The position numbers and the translations under genes are program-made. Below, piece after piece: positions 13,060 through 23,909 of a DNA stretch of 64,000 nt (position 1 is the stretch's first letter; every line of letters starts with the position of its first letter). The DNA comes from Rhabdophis nuchalis (Eukaryota; Chordata; Lepidosauria; Squamata; Natricidae): the NCBI GenBank assembly GCA_039707465.1, contig CM077653.1:1735001-1799000 (forward strand), in the 5' to 3' direction. The notes below the pieces were generated by a model. The model searched no databases, was not told where the DNA came from, and worked only from the letters and a program-made list of their open reading frames with translations.

Positions 13060-13660
13060 ATATATATATATATTTGTTTACTTTATTTCTTCAGCCCTGG
13101 ATTAGATAACAGATAGAAGTACATACAACATTATGAATACATGAAATGAATACGAATAGGGAACGTAAGGCAGGCACGCTGGTGCGCTTATGCACCCCCC
13201 CCTTAAAGACCTTTTAGGGATGAGGTGGAGGTCAACAGTAGACAGTCTAAGGTTAAAGTTTTGGGGGTTTGGGGAAGAAACCACAGAGTCAGGTAGAGCA
13301 TTCCAGGCGTTGACCCCTCGGTTGCTGAAGTCATACTTTCTGCAATCGAGTTTGGAGCAGCTAACCATAAGTTTGTGTCTATTGTGAGCTCCTGTGTTGT
13401 TGTGTTTGAAGCTGAAGTGTTCATTGACAGGTAGGGCATCGTAGCAGATCATTTTATGTGCTACGCTTAGGTCGGATCGAAGAGGGCAAAGTTCTAAATT
13501 GTTTTAGGCCAAAATTTGAAGCCTGGTGGCGTAAGGGATTCTGCTGCGAGCAGAGGAGTGGAGGACTCTTCTCGTGAAATACCTCTGGACTCATTGGATT
13601 GTATTTATGTCTGATATGCAGTGTGGATTCGGAATTGTATGCGCTAGTTCTGCAGTTCAA
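13060..13660 (-). mobile_element. LINE 3' fragment (CR1/L3-like)
   Basis: - strand reading gives ICYDALPVNEHFSFKHNNTG then DFSNRGVNAWNALPDSVVSS, a decayed ORF2 end, with a 3' UTR like that of 6471-7035. Confidence 0.8.
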
Positions 13661-13999
13661 TATTACCGGAGAAGAAGCTACTTCAAGATTAGGTTGACAA
13701 CTCTCGATGCCTTTTTGGCAATGCTGTGACAGTGAGCTCTGGCGCTTAGATGGTTTGAGATGAGTCCTCCAAGGCCCTTGACAGACTGAGGGTCATCTAC
13801 CAGGTCATGTCATACTTTCTAGGTACCTAGAAGCCATTCCAGATAGATGGGAGATAAATCGACATCAGTGATGAAGGATGAGAGAAATGACATCCTTTCT
13901 TTCATTGGCCTGATGATACCATGACACGGAAGGTGTCATCCAAGCCTTTGAGGTTGTCACTTTGGTCTCGCTCGACAACAGGTTGTTTTGTGATTAGAT
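13661..13999. other. LINE remnant continuing into unique sequence
   Basis: 13661-13740 still resembles the family at 60500-60560 (AAGCTACTTCAAGATTAGGT). Beyond that nothing is recognised. Confidence 0.45.
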
Positions 14000-14136
14000 C
14001 AGGGGTGGGCAAACTTTGCAAACTTTGCAACTTTAAGTCTGAAGGACTTCAGCTCCCAGACTTCTCCAGCCAGCTTTGGAGAATTCTGGGAGCTGAAGTC
14101 CTTCAGACTTAAAGTTGCAAAGTTTGCCCACCCCTG
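14000..14136. mobile_element. hAT-type foldback MITE with perfect 8-bp duplication
   Basis: 137 bp, nearly a complete palindrome. Termini are CAGGGGTGGGCAAACTTTGC and its complement; the core is AGCTCCCAGAATTCTC-like. The target-site duplication GATTAGAT is identical at 13992-13999 and 14137-14144, as expected of hAT transposition. Confidence 0.88.
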
Positions 14137-14644
14137 GATTAGATAATAGGTTGGTCATAGGAGGAAAAAAAAAACCAGAATTTTGGATGTTGTCTATTAA
14201 ACCTATGGGCTAAACCCAAGAGTGAATTTGCTGAGACTCTTCCAAGCACAAGTCGGGAGGAAGAAGGCATCTCTTAAGGTCTGCTTGAGCAGAAAACTGA
14301 TTCCCAGTGTTGCAGAATCGTCTTTCTCGAAAACCCATCTCCCCACCCTCACCTTGGCCCCGAGAGGCTCCCTTAGTGATTGATTTGGATGTATCTTGGT
14401 GCCAGAAAGCAGGGGAGGCCTGCTGTTTAGCTAATCAAGCGTATCAGTTATGCCTCAGCAGGAACGGCTGCGAGAGGCAACTCCTCCTTCTCTCAGCCGC
14501 CGCTCGGTTGCATTGGAGAGAAATCCGTGTTGGAGTCCCTGAAAAGCCTCGGCTACATCCGGCATTCTCTTCTACTCTGGGGTACCCACTTCCCCTCTCA
14601 GGGGGATTCGAACAGACGGGATTAGGCTCCGAAGAAGGGGACAA
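14137..14644. other. Unique non-coding sequence
   Basis: Nothing recognised. Confidence 0.45.
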
Positions 14645-14796
14645 GGAAGGCTAGGTGGCTGAGTGGCTAAGACGCTGAGCTTGTCGATTAGAAAGATCAG
14701 CAGTTCGGCGGTTCGAATCCCTAGTATAGGTCTCCTGCGTGAGCAGGGGGCTGGACTAGATGACCTCCAAGGTCCCTTCCAACTCTGTTACTGTTA
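14645..14796 (+). mobile_element. Chimeric SINE: Sauria-type tRNA head joined to a CR1-type tail
   Basis: The head (GTGGCTGAGTGGCTAAGACG, TTGTCGATTAGAAAGATCAG, GGCGGTTCGAATCCCTAG) matches the tRNA-like head of the Sauria SINE at 16772-17126. From about 14725 it becomes the CR1 3' tail (GGGCTGGACTAGATGACCTC, CCAACTCTGTTACTGTT). Confidence 0.8.
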
Positions 14797-15187
14797 ATTT
14801 AGCCTGTGAATGTAAGGGGATCAGGAGACTGATGGACTGGAGGAAGATTGAGCCTTGGGAAAAGGTGATCAGTGACCTGAAAGTCGAAACCAAATTCTGT
14901 TTTCTAGGCATCTCAAGCGCCCCAAATAATGGTTACAGGAAAGCAGGTTCCCTTGCTGGCTGGGGAATTCTGGGAGTTGGAGTCCAGAAGTCTTCAAATT
15001 GCCTCCCCACGTTTCCCCCCCCCCTCCTCCACAGCAACCCAGCTGTTGACCGCTGTACAGTGAAAATCAGCAGCTGAAGCTGACCAGGGATGGGGGTGGA
15101 GAACAGGATCAACCAGCTGTGCCAACAAGCTGCGCTGTGGATGTTTGGCCAGCTTACCACAGCTGGAGGTTCCTTGAACTGGAAAGG

Positions 15188-15239
<52 letters not shown>

Positions 15240-16016
15240 TGCATTTCTTGCTTTTCCTTTGGAAGGCTCAATCTTTCATTATCCCAAAACACAGGTATGA
15301 AGCCATGATTGGGATTTGGGAGGAGAGGGCTGAAGAATGTCAACTATGAAGCTCTTGGAGCTTCAGGGCCTCCCCAGGGCATGGGAGATGGGGGGAGCTG
15401 ATGCCACCTCAGTTGAGGGCAGAGTAAGATGGAAGAGGAAGAAAATGGTAGAGAAATTAGTTTAGGAGTTTGGACTCCTCCTGCTGGCTTAACCCCATTC
15501 TATCGTTGATGGAGAGTTACTTTTGCTCTTCCTCACACAAGTGGGGGGGAAAATGTCCCATGTCTAAGACAGAAAGTTTGCTGTGATTATGGACATTTTC
15601 AGCGCAGTTCCGCTAATATCGGCACTTTGCAGGTTGGGTGCGTCTGTGCTCCAACTGTAGATTGATCCCAAGAATTGGAAAGTAGAACCACTATTGAAAG
15701 TGTCAACTGGATGCCAAAGTCCAAACTCCACCTTTCAGTACCAGGTAGCTTCGCCTGCTCACCGCCTTCCTGCTCTTTCTCCATTGGTCAATTTCTCCCC
15801 ATCTTTCTCCCAATTTTCCAGTCTCCTTGGCAACCATAACGTGGAGGGAGGAGATGAAGATAATTTGAACCTTCCTTTTCCATGTCCCTCGTCCTGGTGG
15901 ATTTCCCTCCAGCAGCCTCCAGATTTGGGAGCTTGTTCAAGAGACCCCGAAACCCACCAAGTTACAGATTGCCGAAATATCCCAGCAGAGATAAATAACT
16001 TGGCTTTCCATTCTGG
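14797..16016. other. Unique sequence with a (CA)n microsatellite
   Basis: 15190-15237 is about 24 CA units. 14955-15000 is a half copy of the foldback core (GGGAATTCTGGGAGTTGGAG). Otherwise nothing recognised. Confidence 0.6.
15190..15237. repeat. (CA)n microsatellite
   Basis: About 24 perfect dinucleotide repeats. Confidence 0.97.
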
Positions 16017-16019
16017 TTT

Positions 16020-16110
<91 letters not shown>

Positions 16111-16139
16111 CTTTCTTTCTTTCTTTCTTTCTTTCTTTC

Positions 16140-16177
<38 letters not shown>

Positions 16178-16301
16178 CTCTCTCTCTCTCTCTCTTTCCT
16201 TCCTTCCTTCCTTCTTTCTTTCTTTCTTTCTTTCTTCTTTCTTTCTTTCTCTTTCTTTCTTTCTTTCTTTCTTTCTTTCCTTCCTTCCTTCCTTCCTTCC
16301 T

Positions 16302-16349
<48 letters not shown>

Positions 16350-16489
16350 TCCTTCCTTCCTTCTTTCTTTCTTTCTTTTCTTTCTTTTCTTTCTTTTCTT
16401 TCTTTTCTTTCCTTCCTTCCTTCTTTCTTTATTTCTTTCTTTCCTTCCTTCCTTCTTTTTTTCTTTCTTTCTTTCTTTTCTTTCTTTCA
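16017..16489. repeat. (TTTC)n / (CCTT)n compound microsatellite
   Basis: About 470 bp of tetranucleotides, alternating TTTC and TTCC blocks with a CT block near 16177-16194. Long frames on both strands here are artefacts. Confidence 0.96.
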
Positions 16490-16771
16490 TCACTTTCTGT
16501 TGCATGCCATCGTTCCATCGTTCTTCAATTCTTGGAATTTCCAAAAGTAATTTCAGGTCAAGGTTATAAACAGTTTGCTTTAAGTTTAATTAGCATTTTG
16601 TACGTGTGTTGGGGTGTTGGAAACCCACGTTGATAAAACACCAGAGCGGTGAAGAAAACGCTGCTTTGATTTCATCATAGATAAGATAACATGTGTGTGT
16701 GTTCTGACTAATCACTATTGGATTAGTCGTGCAGGTGACAGAAAGAGTTGATTGAATCATACAGAAAATCA
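16490..16771. other. Unique sequence
   Basis: Nothing recognised apart from the SINE's left target duplication at 16761-16771. Confidence 0.5.
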
Positions 16772-17126
16772 TAAGGCTAAGGTAAAGGTTCCCCTCGCAC
16801 ATATGTGCTAGTTATTCCCGACTCTAGGGGGCGGTGCTCATCTCCCTTTCAAAGCCGAAGAGCCAGCGCTGTCCGGAGACGTCTCGGTGGTCATGTGGCT
16901 GGCAGGACTAAACACCAAAGGTGCACAGAACGCTGTTCTCTTCCCACCAAAGGTGGCTCCTGTTTTTCTACTTGCATTTTTTACCTGCTTTCGAACTGCT
17001 AGGTTGGCAGAAGCTGGGACAAGACACAGGAGCTCACTCCGTTACGCGGCGCTAGGGATTTGAACCGCCGAACAGCCGACCTTTCTGATCGACAAGTCTT
17101 AGCCCCTGAGCCACCGCGTCCCTTTC
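16772..17126 (-). mobile_element. Full-length Sauria-type SINE
   Basis: Read on the - strand: tRNA-like head (GGGACGCGGTGGCTCAGGGG, GGCGGTTCAAATCCCTAGCG), a central block, and a Bov-B-like 3' end (GGGGAACCTTTACC on the - strand). It is flanked by an 11-bp perfect duplication ACAGAAAATCA at 16761-16771 and 17127-17137. The family is established in squamates. Confidence 0.92.
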
Positions 17127-18000
17127 ACAGAAAATCACAGAACGTTGCATTTCCCTTCAGTTTTTGCCGTCCGTGCATTCCTCGGGAAGAAAGACGTCAG
17201 CGGACTGATGGAACTGAACGTGACTCTTAACGCCATGCGCTCAAAAGCCACCTGGCCCCAATTCTGGAAGGGAAAAGAAAAGCAAGCAGGTTTCAGATGC
17301 TCCATTCCCATTTTTGGAAAAGAAGCTGAGTAATTCTGAGCATTTTGGAAGCAATCGGAATGCAGAACAGCATCTCTCCTCCAACCGTTGATTTTGACCT
17401 CTGGAATGAAAACCGTTTGATTTTTTTTCCCTTGCTGAGCACAAAATTTCCTCAACATTTCAGGAAAACCGATCCCCCTTTGGGATCTGCAGGGAGGAGG
17501 GGGAGTGGAGCTATCCCACCCCTCAAGTCAGCCATGTCTTCAGCTGCGAGCTGCGAGCCCTGTCTTCAGCCACCAGCGGTATAAATAGGAGGAATTTTGT
17601 CCTCTCTCTGGGTTGCATTGACGCTCCTTCATGCTCGCTCGCTCGTGCATTTGCCCATGGAGCTGGCCTTCGGGGTTTACCTTTGCACAGGTGGGTTGAC
17701 GCTGTGAGTTTCTCTGCCCTGGGAATCAGGAGACGATTCCTCCGGTGGGCTTCGGCATCATTCCTGGTGACACCAGAGCTGAACCCTTAACACTGGGCCA
17801 TGCTAGCAAGGCATCTGTCCAGAAAAGGTGCACCAATGTTCACCTGTCTGGCGAGAACCAGTTCGTCTTGCTTTCTTCTGGGATTAGCTTGCATCCCACT
17901 GCGCAGCCCTAACTCCATGGATGCATTGTTGATTGGCACTTGACTAATTGGCCCTTGACTCCTACTAAAATAGATCTAACCAAGTTGGCCATCTTGCCTC
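17127..18000. other. Unique sequence with a TATA-like motif
   Basis: No repeat recognised. GGTATAAATAGG at about 17579-17590 is followed about 70 bp later by an ATG in good context at 17658 and a GTGGGT at 17690 (see findings). No homologous protein recognised. Confidence 0.4.
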
Positions 18001-18124
18001 CAGAAGTTGTGAATGCTCCAACGCTGGAAGTCTTTAAGAAGATGTTGGATAGCCATTTGTCTGAAGTGGTGTAGGGTGTCCTGCCTAGGCAGGGGGTTGG
18101 ACTAGAAGACCTCCAAGGTCCCTT
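18001..18124 (+). mobile_element. CR1-type LINE 3' end
   Basis: CCTCCAGAAGTTGTGAATGC encodes the decayed end of ORF2, followed by GGGGGTTGGACTAGAAGACC and CTCCAAGGTCCCTTCC. It runs directly into the pentanucleotide array. Confidence 0.88.
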
Positions 18125-18426
18125 CCATCTATTCTATTCTATTCTATTCTATTCTATTCTATTCTATTCTATTCTATTCTATTCCATTCCATTCCATTCC
18201 ACTCCACTCCACTCCACTCTATTCCATTCCATTCATTCCCTATGCTATGCCATGCCATGCCATGCCATGCCATGCCATGCCATGCCATGCCATGCCATGC
18301 CATGCCATGCCATGCCATGCCATGCCATGCCATGCCATTCATTCCCTCTCCTCTCCTCTCCTCTCCCCTCCCCTCCCCTCCCCTTCCCTTCCCTTCCATT
18401 CCCTTCCATTCCCTATTCTATCCTAT
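18125..18426. repeat. Pentanucleotide arrays seeded at a CR1 tail
   Basis: In order: (ATTCT)n, (ATTCC)n, (ACTCC)n, (ATTCC)n, then about 18 units of CATGC (18247-18338), then CT-rich CTCTC/CCCTC pentamers. The change is stepwise from the CR1 tail. Confidence 0.95.
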
Positions 18427-18436
18427 CTGTTGTAGT

Positions 18437-18540
18437 CATTTGAAGATGTGTGAACTTCAACTCCCAGGATTCAACGTGGCTGGCTGAGGAATTCTGGGAG
18501 CTGAAGTCCACACATTTTCAAATGGCCAAGGTTGAGAAAT
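18437..18540. repeat. Foldback-type MITE remnant
   Basis: Arms CATTTGAAGATGTGTGAACT and AGTCCACACATTTTCAAATG surround AACTCCCAGGATTC and GAATTCTGGGAGCTG. Same design as 23980-24087; no clear target duplication. Confidence 0.65.
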
Positions 18541-19094
18541 GCTGATCTGAAGACAATCGAGCCATGGTGGGTCCGTCTCCTGGTGCCCAGTCCCTCCTCT
18601 GTCCATAGCTCTGCTTCCTTCTGCAGCATCTCCGAAAAGGCCCATTTTGGAATGGAGTCCCGGGGGGCTGTGTGCCCCCCCTATGGCCTCTGCTTTCCCC
18701 ACCTCCAGATGTGGAGTCAGGGAGGGGGAACACGGTGTGGGCGCAGCACCTCTGGATGTCTCTGCTCCAAGGGTGAAGCAAATGTGGCATCTTCTCTCGG
18801 CGTTCGGTTCCCCTGTCCCGCCCTCGGTGCACTGAATCATCCGAGCTAACATTTAATTAATTTGTGACACTTTGACAGATGGCAAGGAGATTAGGAACTC
18901 TGCCATTGAAAATACAATTGAGCAAAGCTTTTGGGACGTTATCAGCAGTTCGCACTTATATACACCGTGTCGTTTCCAAAAGGTGCCGTATTGTTGGTTC
19001 CCTGACGGAGCTCCCAAAAGCCCTGCAGAGACCCCTCCTCATTACTTACTTCAGAGTTTGATATTGGAAAATGTTTTGCCTTCCCCCTTTAAAA
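18541..19094. other. Unique non-coding sequence
   Basis: Nothing recognised. Confidence 0.5.
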
Positions 19095-19345
19095 TGTGTG
19101 CATGCACGCACACACACACACACACACATGTGCTATATATGTGTGCTTCCTCCTCCACCTTCCTCTTCCGCCTCTTCCTCCTCCTCCTACTTCCTCTTTT
19201 TCTTCTCCTCCTCCTCCTCCTCCTCTTCTCCTCTTCCTCCTTCCTCCTCCTCCTCCTCCCCTCCTCCTCTCCTCCTCTCCTCCTCCTCCTCCTCCTCCTG
19301 TGAAGCACTTTGAAGCAATATATAAGCCTAAGTGCTTATTGCTAC
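19095..19345. repeat. (CA)n and (TCC)n microsatellites plus a SINE tail fragment
   Basis: CA units at about 19107-19128, TCC/TTCC pyrimidine tract 19147-19298, then AAGCAATATATAAGCCTAAG with TGCTTATTGCTA (19312-19342), which is the 3' tail of the SINE family at 1713-2236. Confidence 0.85.
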
Positions 19346-20380
19346 CATACAGATGTTATGAGCTATCTCTGCTTGGCCAAACCAAAATCATTGCTGTCAA
19401 AATTCCCGTTGACCAAACAATAACTTTGCCAACTCCCAGCCAGGGCACCAACTCGAGATCATCTTTTGGATCCTCTCCAATATCTTGGAAAGGTTCCTCA
19501 ACCACCGATGGTCTTAATTTCCACAACTGCCAGCCTCTCTGTTATATTTCATTTGGATTTCACCCTTCTAAACCCTCTTATTTTACCCATAACTCCTGTT
19601 TTTAAGTTTTGCTGTCTTCCTTCATTAGTTCTTGTTTCTTTCCTCCATCCACCTCTACCATTTATCCCATATCTGGATTTCTTTAGATAATTTGTCCATT
19701 TCAGCACAGTCCACAACCTTTCTTATTATTTCCTCTAAATAAAATGTATTAATTAAAAAAAAAGAAGGCAGAAAGTCCCAATTACAGACAAGTGCCCCTT
19801 CCAAAGCCTGCCTCGGAGTAATTCTTTTCATCCCCTTTGAGTCTTAACCCCATGCAGGAAAAGATCAGCTGCAGCTTTATCTGTGCTTTTGCAGGATAAA
19901 TGCATCCGACTTATTCCCATTTTGCTGAAGTTGGAGGGAAATGCTAAACAGTACGTCGTGTTCTAAATTATTCAGAATTCTTTCCCCAAGACTTTTGGTA
20001 ACATTTCCCTCCTGATGCTTGCAACAATTCTTGGCTTCTTCTGTCATGCTATTTTTTTCCGCTAGTTTATTTATTCACAAACATTTCTGTCCTGTCCTGT
20101 TCCCAATGGTTCAGAATACCATATGCCAGGGGGGAAAACCCAGACGATTAAAAATAACAGTGCTAGCAGCATGCATTAGAATAACATTGACCTTAAGAAC
20201 GTCTGCTGGAGGGTGCTTTTTCCCCCCCTAATGAGATAAGATCATATCTGCGACCTTGCAATCAAGCCACACCCCTTTCTACATGTGCTACCCATGTAAA
20301 AGGTATGCAGCTTCAATAGGGTGATCATAGTCATTGCTTTGAACTTTTTCATCCTTTGCTGACCAACCTGTTGGATTATT
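19346..20380. other. Unique AT-rich sequence
   Basis: 19500-19760 has a T-rich composition and an A-run at 19754-19763, possibly an old LINE 3' part in reverse; not certain. Confidence 0.4.
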
Positions 20381-20640
20381 ATCAATAGCAATAGCATTTA
20401 AACTTATGCATTGCTTCACCATGCTTCACAGCCCCCTCTAAGCCATTTACAGGGTTAGCATATTGCCCCCCAACAATCTGGGTCCTCATTTTACCGACCT
20501 CAGAAGGACGGAAGGCTGAGTCAACCTTGAGCCTGATGAGATTGGAACTGCCAAATTGCAGGCAGCCGGCAGGCAGCAGAAGTCGCCTGCAGGACTGCAC
20601 TCTAACCACTTTGCCAACGCAGCTCTTAACAATACATACA
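20381..20640 (-). mobile_element. tRNA-derived SINE
   Basis: Reverse-orientation copy of the family at 1713-2236: tail AGCAATAGCATTTAAACTTA, body CAATCTGGGTCCTCATTTTA, head GATTGGAACTGCCAAATTGC. Confidence 0.82.
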
Positions 20641-20767
20641 GACTGTATGGTAGTTTGGGAGGTGCTACAGGTGTCCCTCAACCTCCTACCAGCTTGCATT
20701 CCTACTACCAATGGAGTAGCCATTGCTCTGTCCTTCTCCTGTTGTTATCTTTAAGGCTCAGTGAGGA

Positions 20768-20925
20768 CCAGAGGTGGGATTCAGCAGGTTCTAGCCAGTT
20801 CTGGAGAACCGGTAGTAGAAATTTTGAGTAGTTCGGAGAAGCGGCAAATGCCACCTCTGGCTGGCCCCGCCCCCATCTATTCTCTGCTTCCTGAGTCCCA
20901 ACTGATTGGGAGGAAATAATAATAA
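20768..20925 (+). mobile_element. hAT-type repeat, truncated
   Basis: CAGAGGTGGGATTCAGCAGG then AGAACCGGTAGTAGAAATTT and CTGGCCCCGCCCCCATCTAT; right end absent. Confidence 0.7.
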
Positions 20926-21394
20926 TTTTATTTCCTGCAGTTTAGATATTTCATTCACCATTTCTTACTGACTGAACCATTTCTTTAAAGAGCAATGCTC
21001 CTTGTATATTTGCAGGAGGCCTAGGGTTAAGTGCTTAGCGTAACTTCAGAAACATTAAAATTACATCCACTTGTTATCTTGGCTACCCGATCCTTTGTTT
21101 CACGGCCTGCCCAACTCTTCATATGCCAGCTCCCTTGACAGTTAGACGTGGAGCAGAGATGCAATTAGATTGCTAAGGAGATGTGAAAAGCGGCAAAATT
21201 TATTAACTCAAGAGAAAGTTAAGAGTCATCTGGGTAAAGAGGAGGATTTCAAAGGAAGGCTCATCATGCAGCCGTCTAATATTTATGCAATATTTTGAAA
21301 GGCCGGCTGAAGAACTGGATGTGGTCATGGAGGGTCTGGAAGACATCTTTAGCAAGGATGAGGAAAGGGACACCAAGACATGCTACATCTAGTG
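20926..21394. other. Unique non-coding sequence
   Basis: Nothing recognised. Confidence 0.45.
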
Positions 21395-22139
21395 CAGGGA
21401 TGTCAAACTCAAAGCCTGGGGGCCGGATCCAGCCCATGGGGTGTCAGGGTTCCAAACAGCATCCAAAAATAAATCAGAGTCTAAGGCAACATATTCCTCA
21501 AAGTTCCAATTTCTTAAGAGAGCCATGTTGGCACATCTGGGGAAATTCGAATCTGAAGACTTCCTGGTTTCCCCCCACCTAGTTGAAAGTTCAAGATCTT
21601 GCCCCCACACCCACCAGTCCATCCCATGGTCCAATCTCCCACTGCCACCTTGGCAGTTCCACCCATCCCGTTCCAGTCAGGTGCAGAGATGCAGAGACAA
21701 AGGATGATGACCTTGGCTTTCTAGAAAGAATGTTGTTATGGCTACATAGCATCTAACTCCATACAATCCCCCCTCCCATTTCCCCACCATAGAAAAAGAC
21801 ATAGTGGAATAATAGAAAGCGTGGCAGGCCAAAGATCCCAAAAGAAAACTGCAGGCCTGACAGGCAGCCTCTCCTCAGAAGAGGAGCTTGGGTGGCTGTG
21901 ATGACCTCCTGCAACACTCTGCTAGCAAAAAAGGAGCTCGGAAGGGTCCATTTTCACTGGCAGAAGGTTGCAGGAGGCCGTTCCACCCACCCAAGCTCCG
22001 GTTTTGCTGGCAGAGCACTTGGGGCACTACAGGGCCCCCCAACACGAGTGAGGTTCAGCTGGCCATGCCCAATCCAGCCCCCTGAGGTCAAACACAACAC
22101 TGATGTGGCCCTCAACGAAATCGACTTTTGACACCCCTG
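21395..22139. mobile_element. hAT-type element containing an LTR-like insertion
   Basis: Termini CAGGGATGTCAAACTC and TTTTGACACCCCTG. An 8-bp duplication ATCTAGTG is identical at 21387-21394 and 22140-22147. About 21441-21862 is an LTR-like block (TGTCAGGGTTCC to GCCTGACA) homologous to 27292-27699, so the element was itself invaded. A partial relative lies at 32645-32900. Confidence 0.82.
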
Positions 22140-22214
22140 ATCTAGTGAGATCTCCCAGAGTCCTGGCTCTACCTGGGAAAGAAGTATCCAAGTTGCTTTC
22201 CTTCAAGGAAGATC

Positions 22215-22640
22215 TAATCCCAGGTGGAGAGAATAATAATAATAATAATAATTCATAATAATTTATTACATTTATAAACCGCCCCCTCTCCCCGAAGCGA
22301 CTCGGGGCGGTGTACAGGAAAATTAAAAACCATCTAAAAACATACAAAACATACAAAGTTAAAACGAATTCAATTACCTTGTACTAGAATTTAAGAACAT
22401 TAAAATTGTAACCCATTAAAACCAAATAGACAATTTGCAAAAACAGACTGGGAATGAGAGGAAGAGGAGGGGAGGGGAGGAAGTAGTAAGGAGAGGAGGG
22501 TGGAAGGGAGCGAAAGAGAAGGAGAGAAGGTAGGAAGGGAAAGAGGAAGAGTAGGAGTAGGGGAGAGGTAAGGGAGGAAGGAAGGGGAAGAAGAGGAGGG
22601 AGAGAGAAAAGAAAGGGAAAATAAGGTGGTGGAATAGGCC
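22215..22640. repeat. LINE/SINE tail remnant and purine-rich tract
   Basis: 22226-22330 (ATAATAATAATAATAATAAT, then CCGAAGCGACTCGGGGCGGT) looks like the 3' end of a retroposon in reverse orientation. 22445-22640 is AG-rich (GGAGGGGAGGAAGTAG and similar). Confidence 0.6.
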
Positions 22641-23909
22641 GAAGGGACGGTAAATAAAGCAACCCTAACTGTATCTTATAATCTTTTAAATGGAATAATA
22701 AATGTATAAGAATGTCAACTGTAAAGAAGAAGAATAACTATGTGAATGTTATACCTATAATTGTATGTAAGAGAATAAAAAGTAAAATAAATCTTTTCAA
22801 AAGAGAGAAAAAAGGAAGATCTAATCTTATTTGGAGCAAAATTAACAGAGATGGACTTTCCAATCTGATCAATTTGCCTGGAATTTCTCTTTGCCAGGGC
22901 AGTTATTTTCTACCTATCTGCCCAAAGTCACTCTAGAAGCTTCCATGGCTGCCAGCGTTAGTGGCGAGTAGAATGTGGGTCTCCTCATCTAACACCGTGA
23001 CCACTGCACCATACTGCCTCTCAAAACTTCTTCTGAGTTTGAACCCAACAACCTTTTTCATACTGTGGGAAGATCTTAATTGCTATGCCTTTATAGCAGG
23101 ATGGGGTATTTTAATCCTTTTCATCATTTTTTTAGAAGCCCCATCCTGAAGAACTGTACGCATTGTTGTTGTTTTTTAAAACCACTGTTGATTTGTCACG
23201 CCACCTGATTAACTGGACTGCAGATTAACTGCAGAAAAATAAACCAGGGTTTGCCACCGTTTGTGGGGCCATGATCCCACCCCTTTCTCAAAAGCAGCTC
23301 CGCACCCATCAACCGATGCGGTACAATTGCAAATAACAAAACGTACTTTTCTCGGTTACGTCTTATAATTATGTGAGGGCGTTGAGTGTCATAGCGTCAA
23401 CCTTTGGAAAACAATTTTGCTTAATGACTAGTGCTTAATTAGTGCTTGAACTCATCAAGATCAAGACAGCATCAAACTTGGGTGGCAACATTTTTTGGCC
23501 ATTATGTCAGCTTCTTAAACTCTTGGGAAGGGGATTTTTCTGGCAGATTTTTCTGAACAGAAAGAAAACTTAAAAAATAATAATTCAATACTTCTTTCTT
23601 TCTGGTGAAACAGGATTGGAGCATTTATCCATTCAATGGAAAAATATTCCCTAAATTCTAGCTGTGTGCATGCAACAATCTAAACTTGCAAAGAAGTAGT
23701 CTCAAAGGTGCTTTTGTTTCAGGAGAAAAGAAAAGTCCCTTGGAACTGAAACGAATGAGACTTCCTCTCACCCACTCACCAGTGATAAATTAATGCAATG
23801 CATTAAAACCATAATTCACAACTTAACAAGATTGGGTAAAAGCTTAATGGCTGCTTCCACACAGCTGCTATGAGATCATGTGAACAGAGTCGGTCCAGTT
23901 GTGTTGGTG
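22641..23909. other. Unique non-coding sequence
   Basis: Nothing recognised. Confidence 0.45.

Noticed and set aside
14645..14725. tRNA-like sequence with A and B boxes
   Set aside because: It continues into a CR1 tail and shares its head with SINEs, so it is a SINE, not a tRNA gene. The same applies to the heads at 1713, 16772-17126 (- strand), 20381-20640, 25333-25480, 26620-26765 and 55147-55300.
15694..16569. Frames of 260-290 residues, FLSFFLSFF or KERKKERKK
   Set aside because: Product of the (TTTC)n array on either strand.
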